DNA of 19,249 nt from WTJX01 sp045106295 (GTDB lineage Bacteria > Bacteroidota > Bacteroidia > Cytophagales > JAAEPT01), in the NCBI GenBank assembly GCA_045106295.1, contig JBGCEI010000121.1, forward strand, positions 1 through 19,249, in the 5' to 3' direction. The notes under the pieces are model-generated. The model had not been told where the DNA came from. It worked only from the letters and a program-made list of their open reading frames with translations, and did no database searches. Below are positions 7,240 through 14,527 of this stretch, one piece after another. The stretch's first letter is position 1, and each line of letters opens with the position of its first letter. The translations under genes and the position numbers were made by a program.

Positions 7240-7689
7240 ATGGAAACCTATCACTACACTATCGATTCTCCTGCTGAAAATAGTTCGATCAGCACCTTAC
7301 AATTTGAACTAAGAGCATGGGTCGCCTGTGACTTCCCATTGAATACTCCCGTATATTTCACCGATGGTAAACATAAAATTGAGCTCACTCAAATCAAACG
7401 AACAGATGTTGAACAAGCTTTTCCCGACAAACATATTATTGCCATCTCTCAAGAAGTTTCTATTTTGGATATTGAACTAGATAGAGTCTACGCTATTACT
7501 TTTCAAGGAAAAGAAAAGGAACATCGCTTTTTAGTGCCTATTCAAATTACAAAAGAAACTATTCAAAAAACATACGAACAAGAGTTAAAGAAGGCGGTTA
7601 CTCTATTAGAGAATCATTCTAAACGATCCAATCAAGAATTGCCTAAACTTGATATTTCATTATCCTTTAACGATATTTTGCATGACTAG
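7240..7689 (+). CDS. Hypothetical 149-residue protein, beta-rich N-terminus
   Basis: I do not recognise this protein with confidence. Residues 1-105 alternate hydrophobic and polar residues in short strands (STLQFELRAWVAC, VYFTDGKHKIELTQI, RVYAITFQGKEKEHRFLVPIQI), suggesting an Ig-like or other beta-sandwich. Residues 106-135 form a charged helix (TIQKTYEQELKKAVTLLENH). The end SLSFNDILHD is short and acidic. There is no signal peptide and no membrane segment, so it should be cytoplasmic. N-terminal beta domains of this look occur ahead of some methyltransferases or glycosyltransferases, but none follows here, so it could be a free-standing version or a remnant. It is divergent from parC. The ATG at 7240 is the first start after the candidate -7 box. 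Confidence 0.6.
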   Translation: METYHYTIDSPAENSSISTLQFELRAWVACDFPLNTPVYFTDGKHKIELTQIKRTDVEQAFPDKHIIAISQEVSILDIELDRVYAITFQGKEKEHRFLVPIQITKETIQKTYEQELKKAVTLLENHSKRSNQELPKLDISLSFNDILHD

Positions 7690-7715
7690 ATTTCTTCCCT
7701 ACTTATCTTAGGGCG

Positions 7716-7747
7716 TTTGATAAAACGTACATTTTTACGTACATTTG
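7716..7747 (+). promoter_or_regulatory. Promoter with repeat operator for the toxin-antitoxin operon
   Basis: TTTG at 7716-7719, a 20-nt spacer and TACATTTG at 7740-7747 make a good Bacteroidota promoter, 21 nt before the antitoxin ATG. The sequence ACGTACATTT occurs twice in tandem (7725-7734 and 7738-7747), covering the spacer and the -7 box. That is where a YefM/Phd-type autorepressor would be expected to bind. Confidence 0.6.
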
Positions 7748-7768
7748 TAGTGCCTGAATTACAAAACT

Positions 7769-8041
7769 ATGATTGTCATTTCAATTACTGATTTTAGAGG
7801 AAACATAAAGAGTTATTTATCTAAGATGAAAGATTCCTTTGAAAAACTCTTAATCACCAATAAAGGAGAGAACTATGTACTCATGTCTGAAAAAGAATAT
7901 GAGAGTTTAATGGAATATAATTATTTGATGGCTTCGGATAACAACAAGAATCATATCGAGACAGCACTAAAAGAATTCGAACAGGGAAAATACAGAAAAG
8001 CAAGTAGCACTAAAGACTTATTCGATGATCTGGGAATATAG
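7769..8041 (+). CDS. Phd/YefM-family antitoxin
   Basis: A 90-residue antitoxin. The N-terminal ~60 residues fit the Phd/YefM fold: ISITDFRGNIKSYLSKM (strand and helix), FEKLLITNKGENYVLMSEKEYESLMEYNYLM. The C-terminal tail (ALKEFEQGKYRKASSTKDLFDDLGI) is the flexible segment expected to wrap the toxin. It probably dimerises on the operator repeats upstream and neutralises the RNase encoded next. The toxin ORF overlaps its last 17 bp, a coupling typical of such pairs. The start at 7769 is well placed after the promoter. Confidence 0.85.
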   Translation: MIVISITDFRGNIKSYLSKMKDSFEKLLITNKGENYVLMSEKEYESLMEYNYLMASDNNKNHIETALKEFEQGKYRKASSTKDLFDDLGI

Positions 8042-8288
8042 TAATCGATTTCAAAAGGATCTAAAACAGTACAAAAAAGACAAAAACAAAAGCGACCTTG
8101 ATAGAATCAAAGTATTACTAGAAGACACTGAAGTAAATGGATTACTCTGCTGTTTAGGTAAACCAGAATTACTCAGGAATAATTTTAAAGGATGTTACTC
8201 CAGACGAATTAACAAAAAAGATAGGTTGGTTTATCAGCAGAAAAAGCAAGGCACTATTCAGCTTATTTCATGTAAATATCATTATTGA
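8025..8288 (+). CDS. Txe/YoeB-family mRNA interferase toxin
   Basis: An 87-residue RelE-fold ribosome-dependent endoribonuclease, compared with 84 residues for E. coli YoeB. The family pattern is visible: a WEYSNRFQKDLKQYKK helix, GKPELLRNNFKGCYSRRI, a K-D-RLVY strand, and the C-terminal CKYHY. The residues matching E. coli YoeB E46 (in KPE), R65 (in RLVY), H83 and Y84 are present, so the toxin is probably active. Variations are D in place of the usual H before RLVY, K for R before YHY, and a doubled cysteine before LGKPE. The start ATG at 8025 lies inside the antitoxin gene. Confidence 0.87.
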   Translation: MIWEYSNRFQKDLKQYKKDKNKSDLDRIKVLLEDTEVNGLLCCLGKPELLRNNFKGCYSRRINKKDRLVYQQKKQGTIQLISCKYHY

Positions 8289-8330
8289 TTGTAAAATCAA
8301 AACCCTTATTGTCATTTAACAACATTACGC

Positions 8331-8702
8331 ATGATTAAGCTTTTTCTACTTTTATCCGTCACTATTATTTTTATCTCCTGTGATTCAACAACTATTCAAT
8401 TTAATTCAACCGATTGGGAAGCTGATCGTTTTGGATGCAATGGGATAAGGGAAGAACTACTTCCAGAAGCAGAAGTCATACTTCCAGAGTTATTAAGTGA
8501 GAACAAAAAAACAGTAGAAGCGGTTTTTGGCAGACCTGACATCACAGAGCTCAACAAACGGCATTTAACTAACTATTTGTATTTTATCGAGCCTAGAGCT
8601 CAGGAATGTAAAAAAAGTAATAATGCTAAACCTACTTTAGCCTATTGTGTAGAATTCAATTCTCTCGGGAGAGTCAGTTTGATTAGTCAACAGCTGCGTT
8701 AA
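8331..8702 (+). CDS. Small putative lipoprotein, BamE/SmpA-like fold possible
   Basis: A 123-residue protein with a hydrophobic N-terminus (MIKLFLLLSVTIIF) ending in ISC. C17 is a plausible lipidated cysteine, although the lipobox is not canonical. The mature part has a helix ELLPEAEVILPELL, then the turn VEAVFGRPDITE, then YLYFIE and a final strand pair (LAYCVEFNSLGRVSLISQQ). The helix, LGxPD-like turn and strands resemble small BamE/SmpA-like lipoproteins. There are also C37, C92 and C101-type cysteines that could form a disulphide. Function is unknown. It is 42 bp after the toxin gene and may have its own promoter. Confidence 0.65.
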   Translation: MIKLFLLLSVTIIFISCDSTTIQFNSTDWEADRFGCNGIREELLPEAEVILPELLSENKKTVEAVFGRPDITELNKRHLTNYLYFIEPRAQECKKSNNAKPTLAYCVEFNSLGRVSLISQQLR

Positions 8703-8706
8703 ATCA

Positions 8707-8723
8707 CAACTATTGAAGTTGTA
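8707..8723. terminator. Short hairpin between convergent genes
   Basis: ACAACT (8707-8712) and AGTTGT (8718-8723) pair around ATTGA, exactly in the 24-bp gap between the lipoprotein stop and the stop of the PLP enzyme gene. There is no T run. It may act in both directions but is weak. Confidence 0.35.
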
Positions 8724-8726
8724 AGA

Positions 8727-9611
8727 CTACCCTTGAATGCCTTGCAACCCACCAGTGTGTACTAATACTATTTTTGATCCTTCCTCAAAGTATCCTTTTT
8801 TGATTAAATCAAGAACCCCAAAAAACAACTTTCCTGTGTAGATGGGTTCTAACAAGATTTCTGTTTGTTCATGAAAATGTTGCATAAAATCAAGTAGCTC
8901 AGGTTTCTTTTTAGCATAACCACCAAAGTGATAGTTCCAATTGATTTCCCAATTGGTGTATTTTTTACCGATTAGTTGTTCTACTTCTTGTTCTAAAAAG
9001 TCTTTCCCTTTTAATACAGAGAATCCTATGGCTTTTTGATGTTCTTTTAACCCTAAAATAGCTCCTGCCAATGTTCCTGCTGTTCCACAAGGAAGGCAGA
9101 GGTAATCGAAATCGATTTCAATTTCTTCTACCATTTCTGTGCAGCCAGCTAAAGCAAATTCGTTGGTTCCTCCTTCTGGAATAATGTATGGATTGTCAAA
9201 TTGTTGACATATCTTTTTTAGAAAGTCTACTTGATTCTTTTCTCTGTATTTTGTTCGGTTGAGGTAATGAAGCTCCATGTCGCGTGATTGGGCGTAAGCC
9301 AATGTTTTATTTAAAGGAAGATGCTCTTCTCCCCGAATGATTCCGATGGTCTTAAACCCAAATAAAGCACCTGCCCCTGCAACTGCATGAATGTGATTGG
9401 AGTAGGCACCCCCAAAGGTGAGTAAGGTCGCCTTTTGTTGGTTTTTAGCTTCTACAAGGTTGTATTTGAGTTTTCTCCATTTGTTTCCTTGAATGTCTTT
9501 TCCTGTCAGATCGTCTCGTTTCACCCATACCTGCACGCCTTTTTCTTGAAATAAAGAAAGGCTTATTTCTTGTAAAGGGGTGTTTTCTATGATCTTTGGG
9601 TGAGAAAGCAT
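8727..9611 (-). CDS. PLP-dependent ACC deaminase / D-cysteine desulfhydrase-like enzyme
   Basis: A 294-residue fold-type II pyridoxal-phosphate enzyme. The PLP lysine is K44 in DIQGNKWRKLKYNL, followed by FGGAYSNHIHAVAGAG (67-82), whose SNH motif corresponds to the substrate and carboxylate-binding loop. PEGGTNEFALAG and CGTAGTLAGA provide the phosphate-binding glycine loops. The C-terminal LVHTGGLQGIQG is characteristic of this subgroup. Family members deaminate 1-aminocyclopropane-1-carboxylate or, more often in bacteria, break down D-cysteine to pyruvate, H2S and ammonia; sequence alone does not decide. It is somewhat shorter than the ~330 residues of characterised enzymes, as is usual in Bacteroidota. 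Convergent with the lipoprotein gene. No obvious promoter motif was found in 9612-9770. Confidence 0.87.
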   Translation of the reverse strand: MLSHPKIIENTPLQEISLSLFQEKGVQVWVKRDDLTGKDIQGNKWRKLKYNLVEAKNQQKATLLTFGGAYSNHIHAVAGAGALFGFKTIGIIRGEEHLPLNKTLAYAQSRDMELHYLNRTKYREKNQVDFLKKICQQFDNPYIIPEGGTNEFALAGCTEMVEEIEIDFDYLCLPCGTAGTLAGAILGLKEHQKAIGFSVLKGKDFLEQEVEQLIGKKYTNWEINWNYHFGGYAKKKPELLDFMQHFHEQTEILLEPIYTGKLFFGVLDLIKKGYFEEGSKIVLVHTGGLQGIQG

Positions 9612-9770
9612 GGCTGCATCTTATTATCTTTCAAAGAAATACTGAACAATTAAAGGTAGCATTTTGATGACATCTTACTAAAAAAATGTAATTTAAAATT
9701 TAATACCTCTTGCTGTCTTTCTATACCTTGTATTTGACGGTTTGACATTTAACTATTTAGAGAACGCATT

Positions 9771-10598
9771 ATGCTAAATCAACAATATACGGACTTAAAA
9801 AAGGTTGTTCAGGATTTAAAGAAAGAATATAAAACCAATTTACCTTTCCCTAATTTATATCTTGACGATTTTTTTGATCCAGCCTTTTTACAAGGAGTTC
9901 TTGCTGAATTTCCGTCTATTGATAAGCTAAACGAAAAGATTTTCTATTCTAACCCAAACGAAAATAAATTTGCTACAAAAGGAGAAAATCAATTTGGTGA
10001 CCAAACTAAAAAGTTGGTTCATTACCTTAACTCACAGCCTTTTTTGGAATTTTTACAAGAACTAACAGGAATAGAAGAAACACTGATGCCCGACCCTTAT
10101 TTTGAAGGAGGTGGTTACCACGAGATAAAACCAGGTGGTTTTCTAAAACTGCATGTAGATTTTCATATGCATCAAAAATTGAAATTAAGTAGAAGGATAA
10201 ACGTTTTAGTTTATTTGAATGAAGATTGGGAAGAGTCTTATGGAGGGCATTTTGAGTTATGGGAAAAAGATATGAGTAAGAGTGTTGTTAAGATTTTGCC
10301 TATATTTAATAGGTTAGCCATCTTTTCTACCACAGGAGACTCATGGCATGGACACCCAGACCCTGTTACTTGCCCTGAAGGTAGGAGTAGAAAATCACTA
10401 GCTCTATATTATTATACAAACGGAAGGCCTGAATCAGAGCTTAGTACAGCATCAAAAAAGAGAACTACCACTACTTTTAAAGAACGAAAAGGTCTTGATA
10501 ACACCAATATGAAAACATACAATTTCATGGTGAACACGGCGAATAAAATACTCCCCCAGTCAGTGATTGACTTTATAAAATCGAAGAGAGATACGTAA
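9771..10598 (+). CDS. 2-oxoglutarate/Fe(II)-dependent oxygenase, prolyl-4-hydroxylase-like
   Basis: A 275-residue protein with the double-stranded beta-helix signature of 2OG-Fe(II) dioxygenases. HxD is at H128-V-D130 (FLKLHVDFHMH), the distal histidine is around H193 in DSWHGHPDPV, and the 2-oxoglutarate-binding basic residue is probably R207 in RSRKSLALYYYT. The segment RRINVLVYLNEDWEESYGGHFELW is the usual strand region of this subfamily. Such proteins hydroxylate amino acids in proteins or sugars and lipids, and relatives often sit in polysaccharide loci. The substrate here is unknown. The N-terminal ~100 residues hold LPFPNLYLDDFFDPAFL, the usual entry motif. The C-terminus adds a basic tail (KKRTTTTFKERKG). 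It appears to be a single gene, 99 bp before the pseudouridine synthase. Confidence 0.85.
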   Translation: MLNQQYTDLKKVVQDLKKEYKTNLPFPNLYLDDFFDPAFLQGVLAEFPSIDKLNEKIFYSNPNENKFATKGENQFGDQTKKLVHYLNSQPFLEFLQELTGIEETLMPDPYFEGGGYHEIKPGGFLKLHVDFHMHQKLKLSRRINVLVYLNEDWEESYGGHFELWEKDMSKSVVKILPIFNRLAIFSTTGDSWHGHPDPVTCPEGRSRKSLALYYYTNGRPESELSTASKKRTTTTFKERKGLDNTNMKTYNFMVNTANKILPQSVIDFIKSKRDT

Positions 10599-10670
10599 AG
10601 AGTTTGAAAAGGTGAATGAGCTTATTGTATTCTTTAATGAACAGTATTTCAGAAAAGATATGGTAAATAG

Positions 10671-10678
10671 TAGATTTG
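10671..10678 (+). promoter_or_regulatory. Candidate -7 box before the pseudouridine synthase gene
   Basis: TAGATTTG fits TAnnTTTG and lies 19 nt before the ATG at 10698. The -33 position carries TTTC rather than TTTG at 20-nt spacing, so support is modest. Confidence 0.35.
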
Positions 10679-10697
10679 AAACTCATAAATTTAACCC

Positions 10698-11738
10698 ATG
10701 TCCGACGAAAAAGAATTAATAGAGGAAGAATTATTATTTGAACACCATCGAATTGCTGTAGACCCCGGTCAAGAACCATTACGATTGGATAAGTATTTAA
10801 TGGACAAGCTCCCTGATGTCACTAGAAATAGAATTCAGAATGGTGTGTCGGACGGATTTATAAAAGTAAATGAAAAGGAAGTAAAGAGTAACTACAAGGT
10901 TCGCCCGAACGATGTGATTACGGTTTCTCTTCCAGAACCGCCACGAGAAGGGGAGTTAATACCAGAAGATATTCCGCTGAATATTGTGTATGAGGATGAG
11001 GATGTCTTGGTGGTGAATAAGGAAGCGGGAATGGTGGTGCACCCAGGATACAATAATTGGTCTGGAACGTTAGTGAATGCATTGGCTTTTCACTTTGAAA
11101 ATTTACCTGTAGCAGATAATGGGAGGGGAAGACCAGGTTTGGTTCATAGAATTGACAAGGATACGTCTGGTTTGTTGGTAATTGCAAAGTCGGAAATAGC
11201 GATGGCTAGCTTGGCGAAACAATTTTATGATCATACGGTCGAGCGCACGTACCACGCATTGGTATGGCGATCGGTAAAAGAAGAAAAAGGAACAATTACG
11301 GGTCATGTAGGTAGAAGCTTAAAAGACCGTAAGGTGATGAGTGTTTTCCCTGATGGCGAATTTGGAAAGCATGCGGTTACTCATTATGAGGTATTGGAGG
11401 ATTTCCATTATGTATCGTTGGTAAAATGTAATTTGGAGACGGGAAGAACGCATCAGATTAGAGCTCATTTTAAACACATTGCTCATCCGCTATTCAATGA
11501 CGCTACTTATGGTGGTGATAAAATATTAGCAGGAACTAGCTTTACGAAGTATAAGCAGTTTGTCCACAATGCTTTTGAGATGTTACCAAGGCAGGCATTA
11601 CATGCTAAAACGTTGGGGTTTATTCACCCAACTACGAAAAAAGAAATGCGATTTGATTCAGAAGTACCTGAAGATATGCATTCTGTGATAGAAAAATGGC
11701 GTGCTTATGCTGTAGGAGCAGCTGAACGGAATGAGTAA
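10698..11738 (+). CDS. rluD: RluA/RluD-family 23S rRNA pseudouridine synthase
   Basis: A 346-residue enzyme. An S4 RNA-binding domain lies at residues ~27-78 (LRLDKYL, TRNRIQNGVSDGFIKVNEK). The RluA-type catalytic domain follows, with YEDEDVLVVNKEAGMVVHPG (98-117) and the active-site motif GLVHRIDKDTSGLLVIAKS, where D153 is the catalytic aspartate. HYEVLE, ETGRTHQIRAH and RQALHAKTLGFIHP complete the family pattern. RluD converts uridines in helix 69 of 23S rRNA to pseudouridine and matters for ribosome assembly. The S4 domain and length favour RluD over RluA, though the exact target uridines cannot be fixed from sequence. The acidic extension before the S4 domain is typical in Bacteroidota. 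It is convergent with the DUF4783 gene, and the two stop codons lie inside one hairpin. Confidence 0.9.
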   Translation: MSDEKELIEEELLFEHHRIAVDPGQEPLRLDKYLMDKLPDVTRNRIQNGVSDGFIKVNEKEVKSNYKVRPNDVITVSLPEPPREGELIPEDIPLNIVYEDEDVLVVNKEAGMVVHPGYNNWSGTLVNALAFHFENLPVADNGRGRPGLVHRIDKDTSGLLVIAKSEIAMASLAKQFYDHTVERTYHALVWRSVKEEKGTITGHVGRSLKDRKVMSVFPDGEFGKHAVTHYEVLEDFHYVSLVKCNLETGRTHQIRAHFKHIAHPLFNDATYGGDKILAGTSFTKYKQFVHNAFEMLPRQALHAKTLGFIHPTTKKEMRFDSEVPEDMHSVIEKWRAYAVGAAERNE

Positions 11739-11761
11739 ATCAAGAGGTTTGACTTATTCAT
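11731..11761. terminator. Hairpin spanning both convergent stop codons
   Basis: ATGAGTAAATC (11731-11741) pairs with GACTTATTCAT (11751-11761), giving 10 of 11 positions paired counting a G-U, around a 9-nt loop. It contains the rluD-like stop and the stop of the minus-strand DUF4783 gene. There is no strong T run, so it may work as a bidirectional end by structure or mRNA protection. Confidence 0.45.
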
Positions 11762-12143
11762 CCTTACTAAAATCTATGGTGTCTATGTAGTACTTACCTG
11801 CTGTAAGTTTCATTTTAACGTATACCCTGAATTCACCACCGCTGTATTTGTAGTTTCCTATTACATATTTAGCTCCCCCAGGGGAACTTCCTTTGTGGAT
11901 GTATGAAAAACTAGTGGATGTATGTTTTTTAAAGAATGTTTTTAGAACCAGCTCTGCTTGTGTTTTGCTGTATGTTCCTTCTTCTTCATCTGTCCGTAAT
12001 TCTACTACTGAGGTAAACAGTTTGACAAGTTCTGTTGCATTACTTGAATTGATGGCGAGCTTGGTATCGTCCATAATTTCTCCATTAGTAAAACTTATTA
12101 ACAAGGTAAATAAGAAGGTATAAAGTAAGGTTTTCATACGCAT
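11754..12143 (-). CDS. DUF4783 secreted protein (NTF2-like)
   Basis: A 129-residue exported protein. Residues 1-21 are a signal peptide (LLYTFLFTLLISFTNG). The mature part matches the DUF4783 pattern: helix AINSSNATELVKLF, the strand SVVELRTDEEEGTYSKTQAELVLKTFF, HKGSSPGGAKYVIGNYKYSGGEFRVYVKMK, and a final strand YIDTIDF. The KTQAExVLKxFF and HxGSS elements are the clearest family marks. DUF4783 proteins are Bacteroidota-specific, periplasmic, NTF2-like in fold, and uncharacterised. A second ATG two codons in (Met3) could be the true start. Divergent from the SulP gene. Confidence 0.8.
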   Translation of the reverse strand: MRMKTLLYTFLFTLLISFTNGEIMDDTKLAINSSNATELVKLFTSVVELRTDEEEGTYSKTQAELVLKTFFKKHTSTSFSYIHKGSSPGGAKYVIGNYKYSGGEFRVYVKMKLTAGKYYIDTIDFSKDE

Positions 12144-12264
12144 TTTGTTTTTAGTATGTACGGTCTTTTAACTCGTAATACATCTACAATTTACCGAAAA
12201 ATAACAAAAAGCATACTTATTTTTAGGTTAATTGATAGTTTGAAACGACAAAACACCGCTTATC

Positions 12265-12294
12265 TTGCTTCCAATAGTGAAATCATTAACTTTG
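12265..12294 (+). promoter_or_regulatory. Promoter of the SulP gene
   Basis: TTG at 12265-12267, a 19-nt spacer and TAACTTTG at 12287-12294 match the Bacteroidota -33/-7 pattern. Transcription would begin near 12300, leaving a ~30-nt leader before the ATG at 12329. Confidence 0.6.
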
Positions 12295-12328
12295 TTTAGG
12301 TGGTTAGCCTTAACTAAATAAACAATAC

Positions 12329-14281
12329 ATGAAAGTAGGTACAGAAACGCTTAAAGGAGATATTTTTGGTGGTATTTCTGCCGGAATCGTTGCCCTTCCA
12401 GTAGCACTGGCTTTTGGTGCAGCGGCAGGTATGGAGCCTATTAATGGTTTGTATGGTGCTATCGTATTAGGTATACTAGCCGCTATTTTTGGTGGAACTA
12501 ATACATTAATCAGTAATCCTACTGGTCCAATGGCTGTAGTAACATTGTCTGTGGTAACTAGTTTCACGGGTATTTTCGGTGACGGAAATATTATGCCTTA
12601 CCTGATTGTTACATTTTTTGCTGCAGGAGCTATTCAGCTTCTTTTTGGAGTGCTTAAACTAGGAAAGTATGTGCATTACATTCCTCACCCTGTAATTTCA
12701 GGATTTATGAGTGGAATTGGCCTCATTATTATTTTAGGGCAGTTCAATAGCTTTTTTGGTATTAGCTCAGGCCAATTAATGGACTCTTTTGGAGTAAAGA
12801 AACTAAACTCTTTGGAAACGGTAAAAAATGTTTGGTTTTACATATCGAATGCCAACTATGTTAATGTTTTACTGGCGTTGAGTACTATTTTAATTATTCG
12901 TTTGTTTCCAATAATTTCGAAAAAGATACCAAGTACCTTAGTTGCTTTATTGATGGTTTCTTGTGTCAGTGTTTTATTAGGTTTAAAAACAAAGATCATT
13001 GGAGATATTCCAACTGACATTCCAAGTATTGATTTCCAGTCTTTTACACAGATCGATTTTTCATACACAGCTACGATCATTGAGTGGGCTATCTTTTTAG
13101 GAGCCTTGGGAATGATAGATAGTTTGTTGACATCGGTAGTAGCAGATAAGCTGACAAAGACAAAGCATAAAAGTAATAAAGAACTAATTGGTCAGGGTAT
13201 TGGAAACATGGTTTCCGCCCTGATTGGTGGTATGCCTGGTGCAGGGACTACTCCTGCAACGGTATTGAATATTAATTCAGGTGGTAGAACGAAGCTTTCA
13301 GGCATAATACACGGAGTATTTTTAGTGCTGATCTTATTCGTGTTTGCCCCTGTGGCAAAACATATTCCTTACGCAGTATTGGCTGGTGTCTTAATTAATG
13401 TAGGCCTTTCTATTTTAGACTACTCTGCGGTAAGGCAATTTAAAAACGTTCCTAAGCAAGACAATATTGTAATGATTATTGTGTTGTTGATGACGGTTTT
13501 TTGGAGTTTATTATATGCGGTCGCTATTGGACTTATTATTTCTGCTTTAATTTTTATGAAGAAGATGGCTGATGTAGTAGAGCTAGAATCACGTAATACA
13601 AAAATAGATCGCTTGATTAACGGTGTGATTGAAAGCTTTGATAACTCGATAGAGTTTAGAGAAAACGTGCTAATCAAAAATATGCGGGGACCGTTATTTT
13701 TTGGATTTGCTTCTCGTTTTCAAGATAGCATTCATGAGTTAGACCAAATAAAAGCGGTTATCTTTAATATGTCTGGTGTTACTTACATGGATCAATCAGG
13801 TCTGTACACGCTTCGAGATGCGGTCGAAGAGCTACACGAGAAAAACACTATGGTATGTCTTAGTGAATGTAGAGAAGACCATGAAAGTTTGTTGAGAAGT
13901 AATGACATAGTTCCGGATATGATAGGGGAAGAGTTTATATTTTCTTCTATCGAAGAGAACATTATGTGGTTAAATGAGCCCGGTCATGTAGATGGTAATT
14001 TTGATTACGAAGATCAATTATATATTCCAAGTGCGTATACTCCAAATGGAGATGGAATAAACGATGAATGGGAAATTAAAAATATCGATAAATACCCAAA
14101 CTGTATAGTAAAAATTAAAAATAGAGAAGGTACTCAAATCTTCGAATCTAAAGGGTATAAAGAAATGTGGGAAGGTATTTACAAAGGTGAAATGCTTCCT
14201 GTGGACAAATACTTTTATGAGATAGACCTTGGTGTATCTGGGGAAGAAATTCGTACAGGAACGGTGATGATTTTTAGATAA
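12329..14281 (+). CDS. SulP-family anion transporter with STAS domain and a C-terminal CHU_C/T9SS type B-like domain
   Basis: A 650-residue protein of three parts. Residues ~8-412 are a SulP/SLC26 membrane domain: GDIFGGISAGIVALPVALAFG and GLYGAIVLG at the N-terminus, SNPTGPMAVVTLSVV, and GGMPGAGTTPATVLNINSGG in the substrate-site region. Residues ~445-548 are a STAS domain (VLIKNMRGPLFFGFASRF, then FNMSGVTYMDQSGLYTL with the DxSG motif at 488-491). Residues ~563-650 match the gliding-motility-associated C-terminal domain used as a T9SS type B sorting signal: LYIPSAYTPNGDGINDEW, KYPNCIVKIKNREGTQIFES, MWEGIYKGEMLPVDKYFYEID, TGTVMIFR. The reading frame is continuous with a ~15-residue linker. 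SulP proteins carry sulphate, bicarbonate or other anions, and their C-terminus is cytoplasmic, so the last domain is unexpected there. The substrate is not predictable. No carbonic anhydrase gene lies next to it. Promoter as listed separately. Confidence 0.92.
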   Translation: MKVGTETLKGDIFGGISAGIVALPVALAFGAAAGMEPINGLYGAIVLGILAAIFGGTNTLISNPTGPMAVVTLSVVTSFTGIFGDGNIMPYLIVTFFAAGAIQLLFGVLKLGKYVHYIPHPVISGFMSGIGLIIILGQFNSFFGISSGQLMDSFGVKKLNSLETVKNVWFYISNANYVNVLLALSTILIIRLFPIISKKIPSTLVALLMVSCVSVLLGLKTKIIGDIPTDIPSIDFQSFTQIDFSYTATIIEWAIFLGALGMIDSLLTSVVADKLTKTKHKSNKELIGQGIGNMVSALIGGMPGAGTTPATVLNINSGGRTKLSGIIHGVFLVLILFVFAPVAKHIPYAVLAGVLINVGLSILDYSAVRQFKNVPKQDNIVMIIVLLMTVFWSLLYAVAIGLIISALIFMKKMADVVELESRNTKIDRLINGVIESFDNSIEFRENVLIKNMRGPLFFGFASRFQDSIHELDQIKAVIFNMSGVTYMDQSGLYTLRDAVEELHEKNTMVCLSECREDHESLLRSNDIVPDMIGEEFIFSSIEENIMWLNEPGHVDGNFDYEDQLYIPSAYTPNGDGINDEWEIKNIDKYPNCIVKIKNREGTQIFESKGYKEMWEGIYKGEMLPVDKYFYEIDLGVSGEEIRTGTVMIFR

Positions 14282-14485
14282 AGTGAGACTTCCTAAAGCA
14301 TCAATTTAACAGATAAACTTATCCTTTTCATAAGTACTCAAAAAACTCATAAACTTTTCCTATTTTAGCACGCTGTTAAGCTAATAGCTTACTTTAAACG
14401 ATGAAACAGTAATGTAGAAGGCAATTAGTATTGAGTCTTAAAATTAGTTTCTTCTTACAGATGAAGAAATTATTAAAAACCAGTC

Positions 14486-14506
14486 TTGATACTTGATACT
14501 TTGTAC
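14486..14506. repeat. Tandem heptamer run before the DUF2723 gene
   Basis: TTGATAC, TTGATAC and TTTGTAC follow one another directly at 14486-14506, and TTAATAC recurs at 14528-14534. Such short TTGATAC-like runs in a promoter gap may be a simple-sequence expansion or a binding array. No function is assigned. Confidence 0.45.
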
Positions 14507-14527
14507 CTGCCTGCCGGAAGGCACGGC
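14506..14527. repeat. Second copy of the GC-rich palindrome found near parC
   Basis: CCTGCCTGCCG-GAA-GGCACGGC at 14506-14527 is nearly the same as CCTGCCTGCCG-CA-GGCACGGC at 7085-7105, one indel or substitution apart. TGCCT and AGGCA can pair around GCCGGA. It lies 18 bp before the DUF2723 start codon, in an AT-rich gap. The rest of 14282-14544 shows no gene; TATTGAGTCTTAAA at 14429-14442 is also found at 7173-7186. Confidence 0.55.

Noticed and set aside
9612..9770. Promoter motifs for the PLP enzyme (minus) and oxygenase (plus)
   Set aside because: Only partial TAnnTTTG matches such as TACCTTG are present, with no -33 partner, so none is called.
10918..11306. Minus-strand ORFs inside the pseudouridine synthase gene
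   Set aside because: They are antisense to conserved catalytic sequence and low-complexity in translation.
11893..12123. Plus-strand 76-residue ORF
   Set aside because: It is antisense to the DUF4783 gene, which has a signal peptide and family motifs.
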